DNA of 24,825 nucleotides, from assembly GCA_007117675.1 (NCBI GenBank), contig SKGB01000044.1, forward strand, positions 1 through 24,825, in the 5' to 3' direction. The notes below the pieces were generated by a model. It made no database searches, was not told the origin of the DNA, and worked only from the letters and a program-made list of their open reading frames with translations. Shown here piece by piece: positions 1-6,007 of the stretch; positions within the stretch are counted from its first letter, which is position 1; each line of letters starts with the position of its first letter. Source of the DNA: Candidatus Nomurabacteria bacterium. Its GTDB lineage: Bacteria; Patescibacteriota; Minisyncoccia; Phycocordibacterales; CSBR16-119. The translations under genes were made by a program, and so were the position numbers.

Positions 1-1395
1 AAAAAAGAAAAAGCCTTGTTTCTCCCGCTTTTTATTCTCGAGGATTATATGTGTGCAGGCGATCCAAAGTTTCAATTTGGATATCCTTCACGGGTTTTTC
101 TGTCAAAGGCGCTTCCAGAATTTGTCTCACAGTTTAAACACTTTGCGCTTGTGCGAGGCAAGGGGGCGGAGACAATTCTGAAACTTTCAAAAAAAGCTGA
201 CATACATGTGTTTGTAAACGAGGATGTGTATCCAGATTTTTATACGCAAATAAAAACAATTGAAAATGCGGAGATCGATATTAATTTGGTTGCTGATATG
301 TTGACTGTGTCAAAAGAAACAAAAACAGGAGCGGGGAACCACTATTCTGTTTTCACGCCCTTTAAAAAAGCAGTGTGGAAAGAATTTGTGGAAGCAAAAA
401 CACTTCCAAAAGCATCTTTTGGTGATGTTTCTTTTGTATCTTCTCAGAAAATTAAAGACTTGTTTTCAAAAACCGTTGAACCAAAAGAAAAGGAGATTAT
501 GAAGTGTTTTTCAGACAAGAAAACCTTTATGGCGGGGAGAAAAGAATATGATATTTCTGAATTAATTGACAGAAAGATGAAATTTGAAGACTGGTATGTT
601 TCGGAAGAGAGTGCTTTAAAGCATTTTGATTCCTACCTCAAAAATGATATGGCAGGGTACAAAGACGATCGAGACTCTTTGGAAAAAAACAAAACCTCTC
701 GTATGTCGCTCGCGCTTGCCTGGGGGCTCGTGTCTGCACGAACATTGAAAGACAAAATCCAAAAGTATTTTGACGCAAAGTTTGAAAGTCCTTTTATGGT
801 GAGTCACTCGGGTGCGATGCACTATATTTCAGAGCTTATCTGGCGAGAATTCTACAAATATCTTTTCTTCCACAACCCAAAACTCATGAACCAAGAGTTT
901 CAAGAAAAGTTCCGCGGAACTGTGAAGTGGGTGGAGGCGCGTACTGCACACAAGAGATTTGAGGCCTGGATACAAGGAAAGACAGGATATTCTGTGGTAG
1001 ACGCTGCAATGATGCAACTCGCCGAGGAGGGCTGGATGCACAACCGTGCTCGCATGGTGGTGGCGTCTGTGTTGACTAAAAATCTTGGAGTGGACTGGCG
1101 ATGGGGGCAGGAATATTTCCGCGCAATGCTACTTGACCTCGACGAAGCTTCAAACAATGGTGGTTGGCAGTGGGGAGCGTCTGTCGGAGCTGACCCAAAA
1201 CCAATACGTATTTTCAATCCATATTTACAAGCGGAAAATTATGACAAGCATGATGTATATCAAAAGAAATATCTTGGAGAAGAATATTTTGAAAATCCAC
1301 CACAGCCGATTGTGGAACACAAAGACGCAAGAAATGAAGCGTTGAAGCGGTATGGCTTGAGTGAGAAAAAAGATGGAAAGGCGAGGGATTATTAA
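1..1395 (+). CDS. phr: Deoxyribodipyrimidine photolyase / cryptochrome family, 5'-truncated by the window edge
   Basis: FAD-binding photolyase that would split UV-induced pyrimidine dimers using blue light. The reading frame is open to base 1, and the first visible residues (ALFLPLFILEDYM) match the end of the first beta-strand region of photolyases, so roughly 30 N-terminal residues lie outside the window; the TTG at 16 is not a real start. Visible family features are a KTSRMSLALAWGLVSAR segment, ELIWREFY, TGYSVVDAAMMQL, GWMHNRARM and the Trp-rich NNGGWQWGASVGAD, followed by RIFNP. These build the FAD pocket and part of the electron-transfer tryptophan chain. It ends in TAA and is followed 18 bases later by the DUF2892 gene, probably cotranscribed. 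A cryptochrome with a signalling role cannot be excluded, but the conserved Trp/Asn pocket favours repair. Confidence 0.93.
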   Translation, partial: KKEKALFLPLFILEDYMCAGDPKFQFGYPSRVFLSKALPEFVSQFKHFALVRGKGAETILKLSKKADIHVFVNEDVYPDFYTQIKTIENAEIDINLVADMLTVSKETKTGAGNHYSVFTPFKKAVWKEFVEAKTLPKASFGDVSFVSSQKIKDLFSKTVEPKEKEIMKCFSDKKTFMAGRKEYDISELIDRKMKFEDWYVSEESALKHFDSYLKNDMAGYKDDRDSLEKNKTSRMSLALAWGLVSARTLKDKIQKYFDAKFESPFMVSHSGAMHYISELIWREFYKYLFFHNPKLMNQEFQEKFRGTVKWVEARTAHKRFEAWIQGKTGYSVVDAAMMQLAEEGWMHNRARMVVASVLTKNLGVDWRWGQEYFRAMLLDLDEASNNGGWQWGASVGADPKPIRIFNPYLQAENYDKHDVYQKKYLGEEYFENPPQPIVEHKDARNEALKRYGLSEKKDGKARDY

Positions 1396-1413
1396 AAATA
1401 ATGTAAAAAAGAT

Positions 1414-1623
1414 ATGATACAAAAAAATGAGGGGAAACAAGATAGGGTGTTGCGTGTTGTGTTGGGGACTGCTTTGATTCTTCTTGGCGTGTTTGTCTTT
1501 ACGCACACATTGCAAATTGTGGTGTTTGTTGTGGCGGGGATACTCATTGCGACTGCCTTGACTGGCTACTGTGGTTTGTATTCAGTATTAGGGATCACCA
1601 CCTGTCCAGTGAAGAAAAAATAG
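1414..1623 (+). CDS. DUF2892 (YgaP-type) small inner-membrane protein
   Basis: A 69-residue protein with a basic N-terminus (KNEGKQDRVLRVVLG), two hydrophobic segments at about residues 15-30 and 34-51, and a C-terminal GYCGLYSVLGITTCPVKKK. The arginine just before the first helix and the Cys-containing segment after the second helix are the pattern of DUF2892, whose members are small membrane proteins sometimes fused to rhodanese domains. The biochemical role is unknown; the two cysteines may face a redox partner, which is inference only. It starts 18 bases after the photolyase and ends just before a strong stem-loop terminator. Confidence 0.8.
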   Translation: MIQKNEGKQDRVLRVVLGTALILLGVFVFTHTLQIVVFVVAGILIATALTGYCGLYSVLGITTCPVKKK

Positions 1624-1630
1624 TATGTAA

Positions 1631-1665
1631 AATAAATACCCTGCTTGTTGTGCAGGGTATTTATT
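1631..1665. terminator. Bidirectional rho-independent terminator
   Basis: A perfect 14-bp inverted repeat (AATAAATACCCTGC with its complement at 1652-1665) around a 7-base loop. A-rich and T-rich arms give a U-tract in both directions. It separates the DUF2892 gene from the opposing tRNA-Ser and can end both transcripts. Confidence 0.85.
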
Positions 1666-1670
1666 CGATG

Positions 1671-1757
1671 CGGAAGCGGTGGGATTCGAACCCACGGTAC
1701 GCGTTAACGTACAACGGTTTTCAAGACCGCCGCCTTCAACCACTCAGCCACGCTTCC
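1671..1757 (-). tRNA. tRNA-Ser (anticodon UGA)
   Basis: On the - strand an 87-base class II tRNA: acceptor GGAAGCG pairs with CGCTTCC, anticodon loop CTTGAAA gives anticodon UGA, a long variable arm (GTACG...CGTAC) as expected for serine, and T-arm GGG-TTCGAAT-CCC. The discriminator base is G, normal for serine. The following genomic bases are CAT, so the CCA tail is not encoded and must be added enzymatically. It decodes UCA and related serine codons. Confidence 0.96.
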
Positions 1758-1833
1758 GGATACTATACTAGCAAATTTTTTCAATAAAACAAGAGTCCTG
1801 AGGATTTTTACTAGATATATTAATGAAAATCAA

Positions 1834-1839
1834 TATAAT
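1834..1839 (+). promoter_or_regulatory. Candidate -10 box of ruvX
   Basis: TATAAT ends 11 bases before the ATG at 1851, so the predicted mRNA has almost no 5' leader. No clear -35 box and no Shine-Dalgarno site is present. Confidence 0.5.
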
Positions 1840-1850
1840 CAATTATAAGT

Positions 1851-2270
1851 ATGAAACTATTAGGAATTGACTTTGGAACAAAACGAATAGGACTTGCAAT
1901 TTCAGATGATGAGGGTTCTTTTGCTTTTCCCTTGAAAACTATTGAAAATAGACACACTGCCATAGAAGAAATTACACACATTGCAAAAGATCGAGAGGTG
2001 GATTGTCTGGTTTTGGGGGATCCAGGGAAAGATCCAGGGGTTTTAACAACAAGAACAAAGGTTTTGGAATTTAAAGACATGCTCGAAAGAGCTGGGTGGC
2101 GAGTCGAACTTCAAACCGAAATGATGACAAGTTTGTTTATAGATCAATTTTTTGATAGAAAGCCTATTGCAAATAAGCGAGGAGGAGAAAAAAAGACAAA
2201 ACAAGACGAAAGTGCAGCAGCGGTTATTCTACAAAGATATTTAGATACACAACAAAATAAACATGATTAA
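1851..2270 (+). CDS. ruvX: Holliday junction resolvase-like nuclease / pre-16S rRNA nuclease YqgF (RuvX)
   Basis: A 139-residue RNase H-fold protein of the YqgF/RuvX family, the normal length. The N-terminal GIDFGTKRIGLA holds the first catalytic Asp (D7). LVLGDPG at about 54-59 is the second strand. TEMMTS at 89-94 corresponds to the usual DERxTS, keeping the Glu (E90) but having Thr for the leading Asp. KQDESAAAVILQRYL near 118-131 supplies the last acidic residue (D119). In E. coli the family member processes the 5' end of 16S rRNA; a role in recombination has also been proposed. Its stop overlaps the ATG of the downstream hydrolase-fusion gene by 8 bases, so the two are likely translationally coupled. 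Confidence 0.9.
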   Translation: MKLLGIDFGTKRIGLAISDDEGSFAFPLKTIENRHTAIEEITHIAKDREVDCLVLGDPGKDPGVLTTRTKVLEFKDMLERAGWRVELQTEMMTSLFIDQFFDRKPIANKRGGEKKTKQDESAAAVILQRYLDTQQNKHD

Positions 2271-3153
2271 ATCCAAACACAACATAATAATGATTCACGG
2301 ATATGAGGGAAATTCTGAAAACCATTGGTTTCCATATATACAAACAGAAATGGAAAAGCATGGGGTGGACGTTTTTACGCCAGAGATGCCAAAAGAACAC
2401 ACGGTAGAGGCTTGGCTTGAAACACTTAAAGAAATTTCTGAAAAGGTAAACGAACACACAATTTTGATTGGTCACTCGCTCGGCTGTCCTGCTATTCTTC
2501 ACTTGCTTGCTATGCTTTCAAAACCTGTGTTTAGTACTGTTTTGGTTGCGGGTTTTGCTCAATCTTTTGACGACGATAGCAAGGAGGTACAAGAATGTTT
2601 TGCCTTTGTAAAAGATTTACCGTGGAAGGTGATTCGAAAAAACAGTGGTGTGATACAAATATTTAATTCTACAAATGATCCAGAAATTCCAACAGATGTT
2701 GCTATACACTTGAGTACCATGTTGCAAACTTCAGTTACTTTTATTGAAAACGCAGGACACTTTTGTGCCGATGATGGTTTTGAAACATTCCCAAAACTCC
2801 TCGACTATCTCAAATCTCAAATCTACCTTACTTATGATGAATTCAAAAAGCTCGACGCACGAGTGGGGCACATTAAAAAAGTTGAACCCGTAGAAGGTGC
2901 TGACAAGCTACTTCGTTTTGAAATTGATTTTGCAGAAGGTGAAAATAGACAAATTGTTTCAGGTATTCGAGAATATTTTCCTGAATACGAAACACTTGTT
3001 GGGAAAAAAGCTTTGTATGTGTTGAATCTAGAACCAAGAGAAATAAAAGGTGTGACTTCGTATGGAATGCTGATGGCTGTTAATGGGGTTGATGACAAAC
3101 CAGTATTCCTTGTTCCGGACGATGAGGTAAATCCAGGGTCTCGGGTAAGGTAG
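2263..3153 (+). CDS. Fusion: RBBP9/YdeN-type serine hydrolase + MetRS C-terminal-type tRNA-binding domain
   Basis: A 296-residue two-domain protein in a single uninterrupted frame. Residues about 6-185 are an alpha/beta hydrolase of the RBBP9/YdeN kind: MIHGYEGNSENHW at the oxyanion side, nucleophile motif GHSLGC (Ser72), NDPEIP (Asp139) and AGHF (His166), giving a full catalytic triad. Residues about 190-296 form an OB-fold tRNA-binding domain as found at the C-terminus of methionyl-tRNA synthetase, in CsaA and in EMAP-II: DARVGHIKKVEPVEGADKLL, RQIVSGI, LVGKKALYVLNLEPREIKGV and SYGMLMA. Each domain is confidently recognised; their combination is unusual to me. A hydrolase tethered to tRNA could deacylate aminoacyl- or modified tRNA, but that is inference. 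It overlaps ruvX by 8 bases and is followed by a strong terminator. Confidence 0.88.
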   Translation: MIKSKHNIIMIHGYEGNSENHWFPYIQTEMEKHGVDVFTPEMPKEHTVEAWLETLKEISEKVNEHTILIGHSLGCPAILHLLAMLSKPVFSTVLVAGFAQSFDDDSKEVQECFAFVKDLPWKVIRKNSGVIQIFNSTNDPEIPTDVAIHLSTMLQTSVTFIENAGHFCADDGFETFPKLLDYLKSQIYLTYDEFKKLDARVGHIKKVEPVEGADKLLRFEIDFAEGENRQIVSGIREYFPEYETLVGKKALYVLNLEPREIKGVTSYGMLMAVNGVDDKPVFLVPDDEVNPGSRVR

Positions 3154-3177
3154 TTTTTCAAAAGTGTAATACAGATG

Positions 3178-3210
3178 AAAAAAGTGAATTGAAAAACAAT
3201 TCACTTTTTT
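3178..3210 (+). terminator. Rho-independent terminator after the hydrolase/tRNA-binding gene
   Basis: A perfect 14-bp stem (AAAAAAGTGAATTG with its complement at 3197-3210), loop AAAAA, and the right arm ends in six T. It closes the ruvX operon. Confidence 0.88.
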
Positions 3211-3234
3211 GTATAGAGAGATCCAAACTGATGA

Positions 3235-3240
3235 TATACT
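3235..3240 (+). promoter_or_regulatory. Extended -10 promoter of the PilM-like gene (leaderless)
   Basis: TGATATACT: an extended -10 (TGn plus TATACT) ending exactly 6 bases before ATG 3247, so transcription should begin at or next to the start codon. Confidence 0.6.
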
Positions 3241-3246
3241 ATAACC

Positions 3247-4287
3247 ATGTTTGAATTGTTTCAAAAAAAAGATTCTTTTGGTATTGAACTCGGTTTGGAT
3301 TATATTCGATACGCTCATATCAAAAAAAACAAAGATGCTGTGCGGGTGCTTGATGTGTCGCGACACAAAATTCCAGCGAGTGTTTTTGGTAATGGTTCTA
3401 TGCAAGATTTTTCCTATATTCAGAAAAATATACGTAGATATCTTTCTCGAAAGTTTTTCAAGACACCTGCACGAATATCTTTGCCATTCGAGGAGCTTTC
3501 TTTTTTTGTACTTTCCATTCCAGAAGTTTCAAAAGATGAGCAAGAAGAATATATCATGCGTGCACTTCAAGAAACAGGGAGGTTTTCTGTGACTTCAGAT
3601 GAGGTTTTGGATACGCTTGTGTTAAGTCGGCACGAAAACCAAACCATGGATATGAGAATTGTCACCAAACCAAAAGATACCCTTGTGGAAGCAACTTCTT
3701 TTTTTAAGTTTTTAAGAAAAAGGAACATCCATATAGAGCGGTCTGGAACCGCTGTTGTTCATATGAAAACCCCTTCACATTTTCAAGAGACATTTGCACA
3801 TGTGCATTTTTCTGACACCTACGTTTCTTGTTTGATTGTCGACAAGGGAAAGATAGTTCTTCATCGAAACATACCATTTTCTTCTTCTTTTTTTATGAAA
3901 GAGGTGCAAAAGCGTGTTCACGAGTCAGGGTCTTCTGCGCACACATATATGATATTTCGTGGTGTCTACGGCTCCCTCGTTAAAGATTTTTGTTTAAAGG
4001 CACTTCAGTCTTTGGGTAAAAATATCTCTTTTTTGTTTGATTCTTTTGATACACAAAAGCATGGGTTTATTAAAAAAGTAACCATGTCCGGCTTACTTTC
4101 ATCGTATCGAGGTGTCTCTGATGTGTTGTCTGAGTTTGTTCGGGTACCTTGTTCTTGGGTTGTTGAGTCAAAGGACTCTGCCTTGTATGTTCTTCAAACA
4201 CAGGTGGTGCATGATAAAAAAAGTGAGGTAATGGAGTATCTTGCGCCGATTGCGCTTGGGAACGATGCTTTAACTTTGTCCGAGTAG
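3247..4287 (+). CDS. PilM-like (type IV pilus assembly, FtsA/actin-fold) protein
   Basis: A 346-residue protein that opens with FGIELGLDYIRYAHIKKNK, resembling the phosphate-1 loop and first strands of PilM/FtsA actin-fold ATPases. IPEVSKDEQEEYIMRALQE at about residues 91-109 resembles the PilM segment that packs against the pilus machinery, and the C-terminal YLAPIALGNDAL resembles the end of PilM. In the family PilM sits in the cytoplasm and binds PilN. No PilN, PilO, PilB or pilin gene is adjacent, and the gene stands alone between a terminator and tRNA genes. The weak phosphate-binding motifs mean it may not hydrolyse ATP. Moderate confidence; a degenerate Hsp70/FtsA-like protein is the alternative. 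Confidence 0.55.
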   Translation: MFELFQKKDSFGIELGLDYIRYAHIKKNKDAVRVLDVSRHKIPASVFGNGSMQDFSYIQKNIRRYLSRKFFKTPARISLPFEELSFFVLSIPEVSKDEQEEYIMRALQETGRFSVTSDEVLDTLVLSRHENQTMDMRIVTKPKDTLVEATSFFKFLRKRNIHIERSGTAVVHMKTPSHFQETFAHVHFSDTYVSCLIVDKGKIVLHRNIPFSSSFFMKEVQKRVHESGSSAHTYMIFRGVYGSLVKDFCLKALQSLGKNISFLFDSFDTQKHGFIKKVTMSGLLSSYRGVSDVLSEFVRVPCSWVVESKDSALYVLQTQVVHDKKSEVMEYLAPIALGNDALTLSE

Positions 4288-4382
4288 TGTTTTGTGAGAA
4301 ATGCTCTGAAAGACTTTCATATCTACTAATTTTGTGTAATATATGGTAGTTTAATACAGGACGAATTGAAACAATAATATTC

Positions 4383-4457
4383 GCCCCCATAGTTTAATGG
4401 ATAAAACAGGAGGCTTCTATCCTCTCGATCTGGGTTCGATTCCTGGTGGGGGTACCA
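4383..4457 (+). tRNA. tRNA-Arg (anticodon UCU), CCA encoded
   Basis: Acceptor GCCCCCA pairs with TGGGGGT (the first pair is G-U). The D-arm is GTTT/AAAC, the anticodon loop CTTCTAT gives UCU, and the T-arm is CTGGG-TTCGATT-CCTGG with two wobble pairs. Discriminator A at 4454 is followed by an encoded CCA at 4455-4457. It reads AGA/AGG codons. Confidence 0.95.
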
Positions 4458-4498
4458 ATACAAAAAACCGCACAATATGTGCGGTTTTTTGTATTGGT
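4454..4498. terminator. Shared bidirectional terminator whose arms contain the ACCA ends of two convergent tRNAs
   Basis: A perfect 21-bp inverted repeat (4454-4474 with 4478-4498) around the 3-base loop ATA. The core is AAAAAACCGCACA facing TGTGCGGTTTTTT, so a U-run follows in either direction. The outer four bases on each side are the discriminator and CCA of tRNA-Arg (+) and tRNA-Val (-). Confidence 0.9.
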
Positions 4499-4570
4499 GG
4501 GCGATAGAGGACTTGAACCTCTGACCTTTCCGGTGTAAACGGACTGCTCTACCAACTGAGCTAATCGCCC
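4495..4570 (-). tRNA. tRNA-Val (anticodon UAC), CCA encoded
   Basis: On the - strand GGGCGAT pairs with ATCGCCC, the D-arm is GCTC/GAGC, the anticodon loop TTTACAC gives UAC, and the T-arm is AGAGG-TTCAAGT-CCTCT. Discriminator A and an encoded CCA follow. It is convergent with tRNA-Arg, the two CCA ends being 37 bases apart. Confidence 0.96.
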
Positions 4571-4638
4571 TTATAAAAAATTAAATTAACAAAAACAGTG
4601 TAAAGTATTTTTGTGAAAATGGCAAGTCAAATATGAGG

Positions 4639-4644
4639 TATAAT
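4639..4644 (+). promoter_or_regulatory. -10 box of the kinase gene; decides its start
   Basis: Consensus TATAAT ends 6 bases before ATG 4651. It lies inside the longer possible frame that begins at ATG 4633, so 4651 is preferred as the start of a leaderless mRNA. Confidence 0.6.
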
Positions 4645-4650
4645 ATTTGT

Positions 4651-5433
4651 ATGAGTATAGAAAGCATGGAATTTAAAAAATTTCCAAATAACAGTCAAGA
4701 AAATGAAACATTATTAACAGATGAGATGTATCAGGAAAATTTATGTAAATTAGCAGAGAGGATATTTGTTAATGAGAACTTTATAGGAAAGGGTAATACC
4801 GCCGACGTCTTTTCGGTCCCTGAAATGACAAATGTTTGTTGTAAAAAATTAAACCACAGCGATATAAAGCCTATAAATTCTCTTGAAGAAGAAGCTGAAT
4901 ATCTCGACAAACTGTCTGGAATTTCTGAAAAAGTTCTTGTTCCCACCCCTGTTGTTACTATTGAGGTTGTAAAAAAGGTTGAAAAGAAAAATCTACGAGG
5001 AGAGATGGTTTTTGTGAACGTAAGAGAAAGTGCCCTTCTGATGAAAGAAATAGACGGGGTTTCCATTGAAGATATTTTAGAGGGGAGAGTTCAAAATCCT
5101 GCTGAATTTTTAGAACATTTAAATGTTGAAGAATTTTTCTCTGAACTTGGTAATTTTATAGATACAATGAACGAGCAGGGTATTCATCATAGAGACTTGC
5201 ACCCTGGAAACATTATGATCGAAAGAGGAACTCTTAAGCCCGTGGTTATTGATTTTGGTCATGCTGCAAAAAAATATGGTGATGAGGATATATACAAACA
5301 AAATGTTTTCAAGAGAGATTTTGATGGTCGAATGAAGGAGGTGGTTGAAACCTTTATTTCTGATAAACAAAGGGTGGAGCAGGCAAAGATTAAAATCTTG
5401 GATGAGGTGAAGGTATTGACATTAAATAGATAA
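4651..5433 (+). CDS. Small eukaryotic-like / RIO-like protein kinase
   Basis: A 260-residue kinase-fold protein. From the chosen start it shows a glycine-rich loop GKGNTADVFSV at 46-56, a lysine pair CCKK at 63-66 as the candidate ATP-binding Lys, a Glu-rich stretch at 79-83 for the C-helix Glu, the hinge-region LLMKEIDGVS at about 129-138, the catalytic loop HHRDLHPGNIMIE at 179-191 (Asp182, Asn187) and DFG at 201-203. All catalytic positions are kept, so it should be an active Ser/Thr or small-molecule kinase in the cytoplasm. The short C-lobe resembles RIO/Bud32 or ABC1/phosphotransferase-like kinases rather than full PknB; no transmembrane helix or sensor domain follows. The substrate is not evident. 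ATG 4633 would add six residues but overlaps the -10 box. The gene stands between tRNA-Val and two small ORFans. Confidence 0.85.
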   Translation: MSIESMEFKKFPNNSQENETLLTDEMYQENLCKLAERIFVNENFIGKGNTADVFSVPEMTNVCCKKLNHSDIKPINSLEEEAEYLDKLSGISEKVLVPTPVVTIEVVKKVEKKNLRGEMVFVNVRESALLMKEIDGVSIEDILEGRVQNPAEFLEHLNVEEFFSELGNFIDTMNEQGIHHRDLHPGNIMIERGTLKPVVIDFGHAAKKYGDEDIYKQNVFKRDFDGRMKEVVETFISDKQRVEQAKIKILDEVKVLTLNR

Positions 5434-5446
5434 TATAGTATCGTGC

Positions 5447-5452
5447 TATAAA
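5447..5452 (+). promoter_or_regulatory. Candidate extended -10 box before the first ORFan
   Basis: TGCTATAAA, an extended -10 match, ends 9 bases before ATG 5462, again predicting little or no leader. Confidence 0.45.
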
Positions 5453-5461
5453 ACAAATAAT

Positions 5462-5680
5462 ATGTACGTTGGAACAAAAATTCAAAAGAAAGTAGAGGAG
5501 GTCATTCAGCAAATGATTGCTGATGGTGTACAGAGTGTGGAGTTTGAATACGACACTATGAAGTTTTTGGTTGTGAAAGATGGAGCGGAGGAAGCAAAAA
5601 AACTACTCCAAGCAGGGAAAACTAACATTATCCCGGCAATAGATTACAACAGCCAAAATTATTTAGTTTTTAACCTGTAA
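5462..5680 (+). CDS. Small uncharacterised protein (72 aa)
   Basis: Not recognised. A 72-residue soluble, mixed-charge protein with a Lys/Glu-rich amphipathic N-terminal helix (KIQKKVEEVIQQMIADG), a beta-like VEFEYDTMKFLVVKDG and a second helix AEEAKKLLQAG. The pattern suggests a compact alpha/beta fold. It has no signal peptide, membrane segment or cysteine. A -10-like box sits 9 bases upstream and the next small gene starts 10 bases after its stop, so the two may form an operon. Codon choice matches the neighbours, which supports a real gene. Confidence 0.6.
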   Translation: MYVGTKIQKKVEEVIQQMIADGVQSVEFEYDTMKFLVVKDGAEEAKKLLQAGKTNIIPAIDYNSQNYLVFNL

Positions 5681-5690
5681 ATCAAACATC

Positions 5691-5930
5691 ATGACACTAA
5701 CTCTCGTAGAATTCCTTCTTCTGACCAGTATTCAGAAAGGAATTGCAAGGATGCGCGAAAATGCACATCTGTTGTCGACAAAAGTCAAAGTTAATGAACT
5801 TGAAGACAAAATTTTTCTCACCAGACATGGCGTAGAAGGGTGTGTGTCGTCAAGAGGATTCTTGACTGAAAAGGTGGCTGATAACATTTTTGCAGTTATT
5901 CCGAAGGGTTTGATTTTGGTCAAAAATTAA
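5691..5930 (+). CDS. Small uncharacterised protein (79 aa)
   Basis: Not recognised. A 79-residue protein starting MTLTLVEFLLLTSIQKGIARMRENAHLLS, which is a hydrophobic then basic amphipathic helix rather than a clear signal peptide, followed by KVKVNELEDKIFLTRHG and a beta-rich C-terminus ending FAVIPKGLILVKN. It has a single cysteine. It follows the 72-residue gene by 10 bases and ends 16 bases before a terminator, so it is probably the last gene of a two-gene unit. Confidence 0.55.
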   Translation: MTLTLVEFLLLTSIQKGIARMRENAHLLSTKVKVNELEDKIFLTRHGVEGCVSSRGFLTEKVADNIFAVIPKGLILVKN

Positions 5931-5946
5931 TCAATCCCAAGATGTT

Positions 5947-5977
5947 AAAGGGGGTTCTCCGGAACCCTCTTTTTTTA
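5947..5977 (+). terminator. Rho-independent terminator after the small ORFan pair
   Basis: AAAGGGGGTTC pairs with GAACCCTCTTT around the tetraloop TCCG, followed by a T-run (5970-5977). A frame upstream of the next gene crosses this hairpin, which argues against starting that gene at 5942. Confidence 0.8.
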
Positions 5978-5992
5978 TTTCCCAATATCTCG

Positions 5993-5998
5993 TATGAT
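5993..5998 (+). promoter_or_regulatory. -10 box of the pseudouridine synthase gene
   Basis: TATGAT ends 9 bases before ATG 6008. Together with the terminator just upstream this fixes 6008 as the start. Confidence 0.5.
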
Positions 5999-6007
5999 AC
6001 ACATACT

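Noticed and set aside
900..1217. Antisense open frames of 60-150 codons over conserved genes (for example 900-1217, 6209-6670, 10583-10990 on the - strand)
   Set aside because: They lie opposite well-recognised genes, show no family motif and have compositions expected of shadow frames.
5416..5439. A canonical promoter TTGACA (5416-5421) with TATAGT (5434-5439)
   Set aside because: The spacer would be 12 bases, too short for a sigma-70 promoter; the TGCTATAAA at 5444-5452 is a better candidate.
5942..6007. Longer N-terminus of the pseudouridine synthase
   Set aside because: The extra codons run through a rho-independent terminator and a -10 box, and homology begins at the ATG at 6008.
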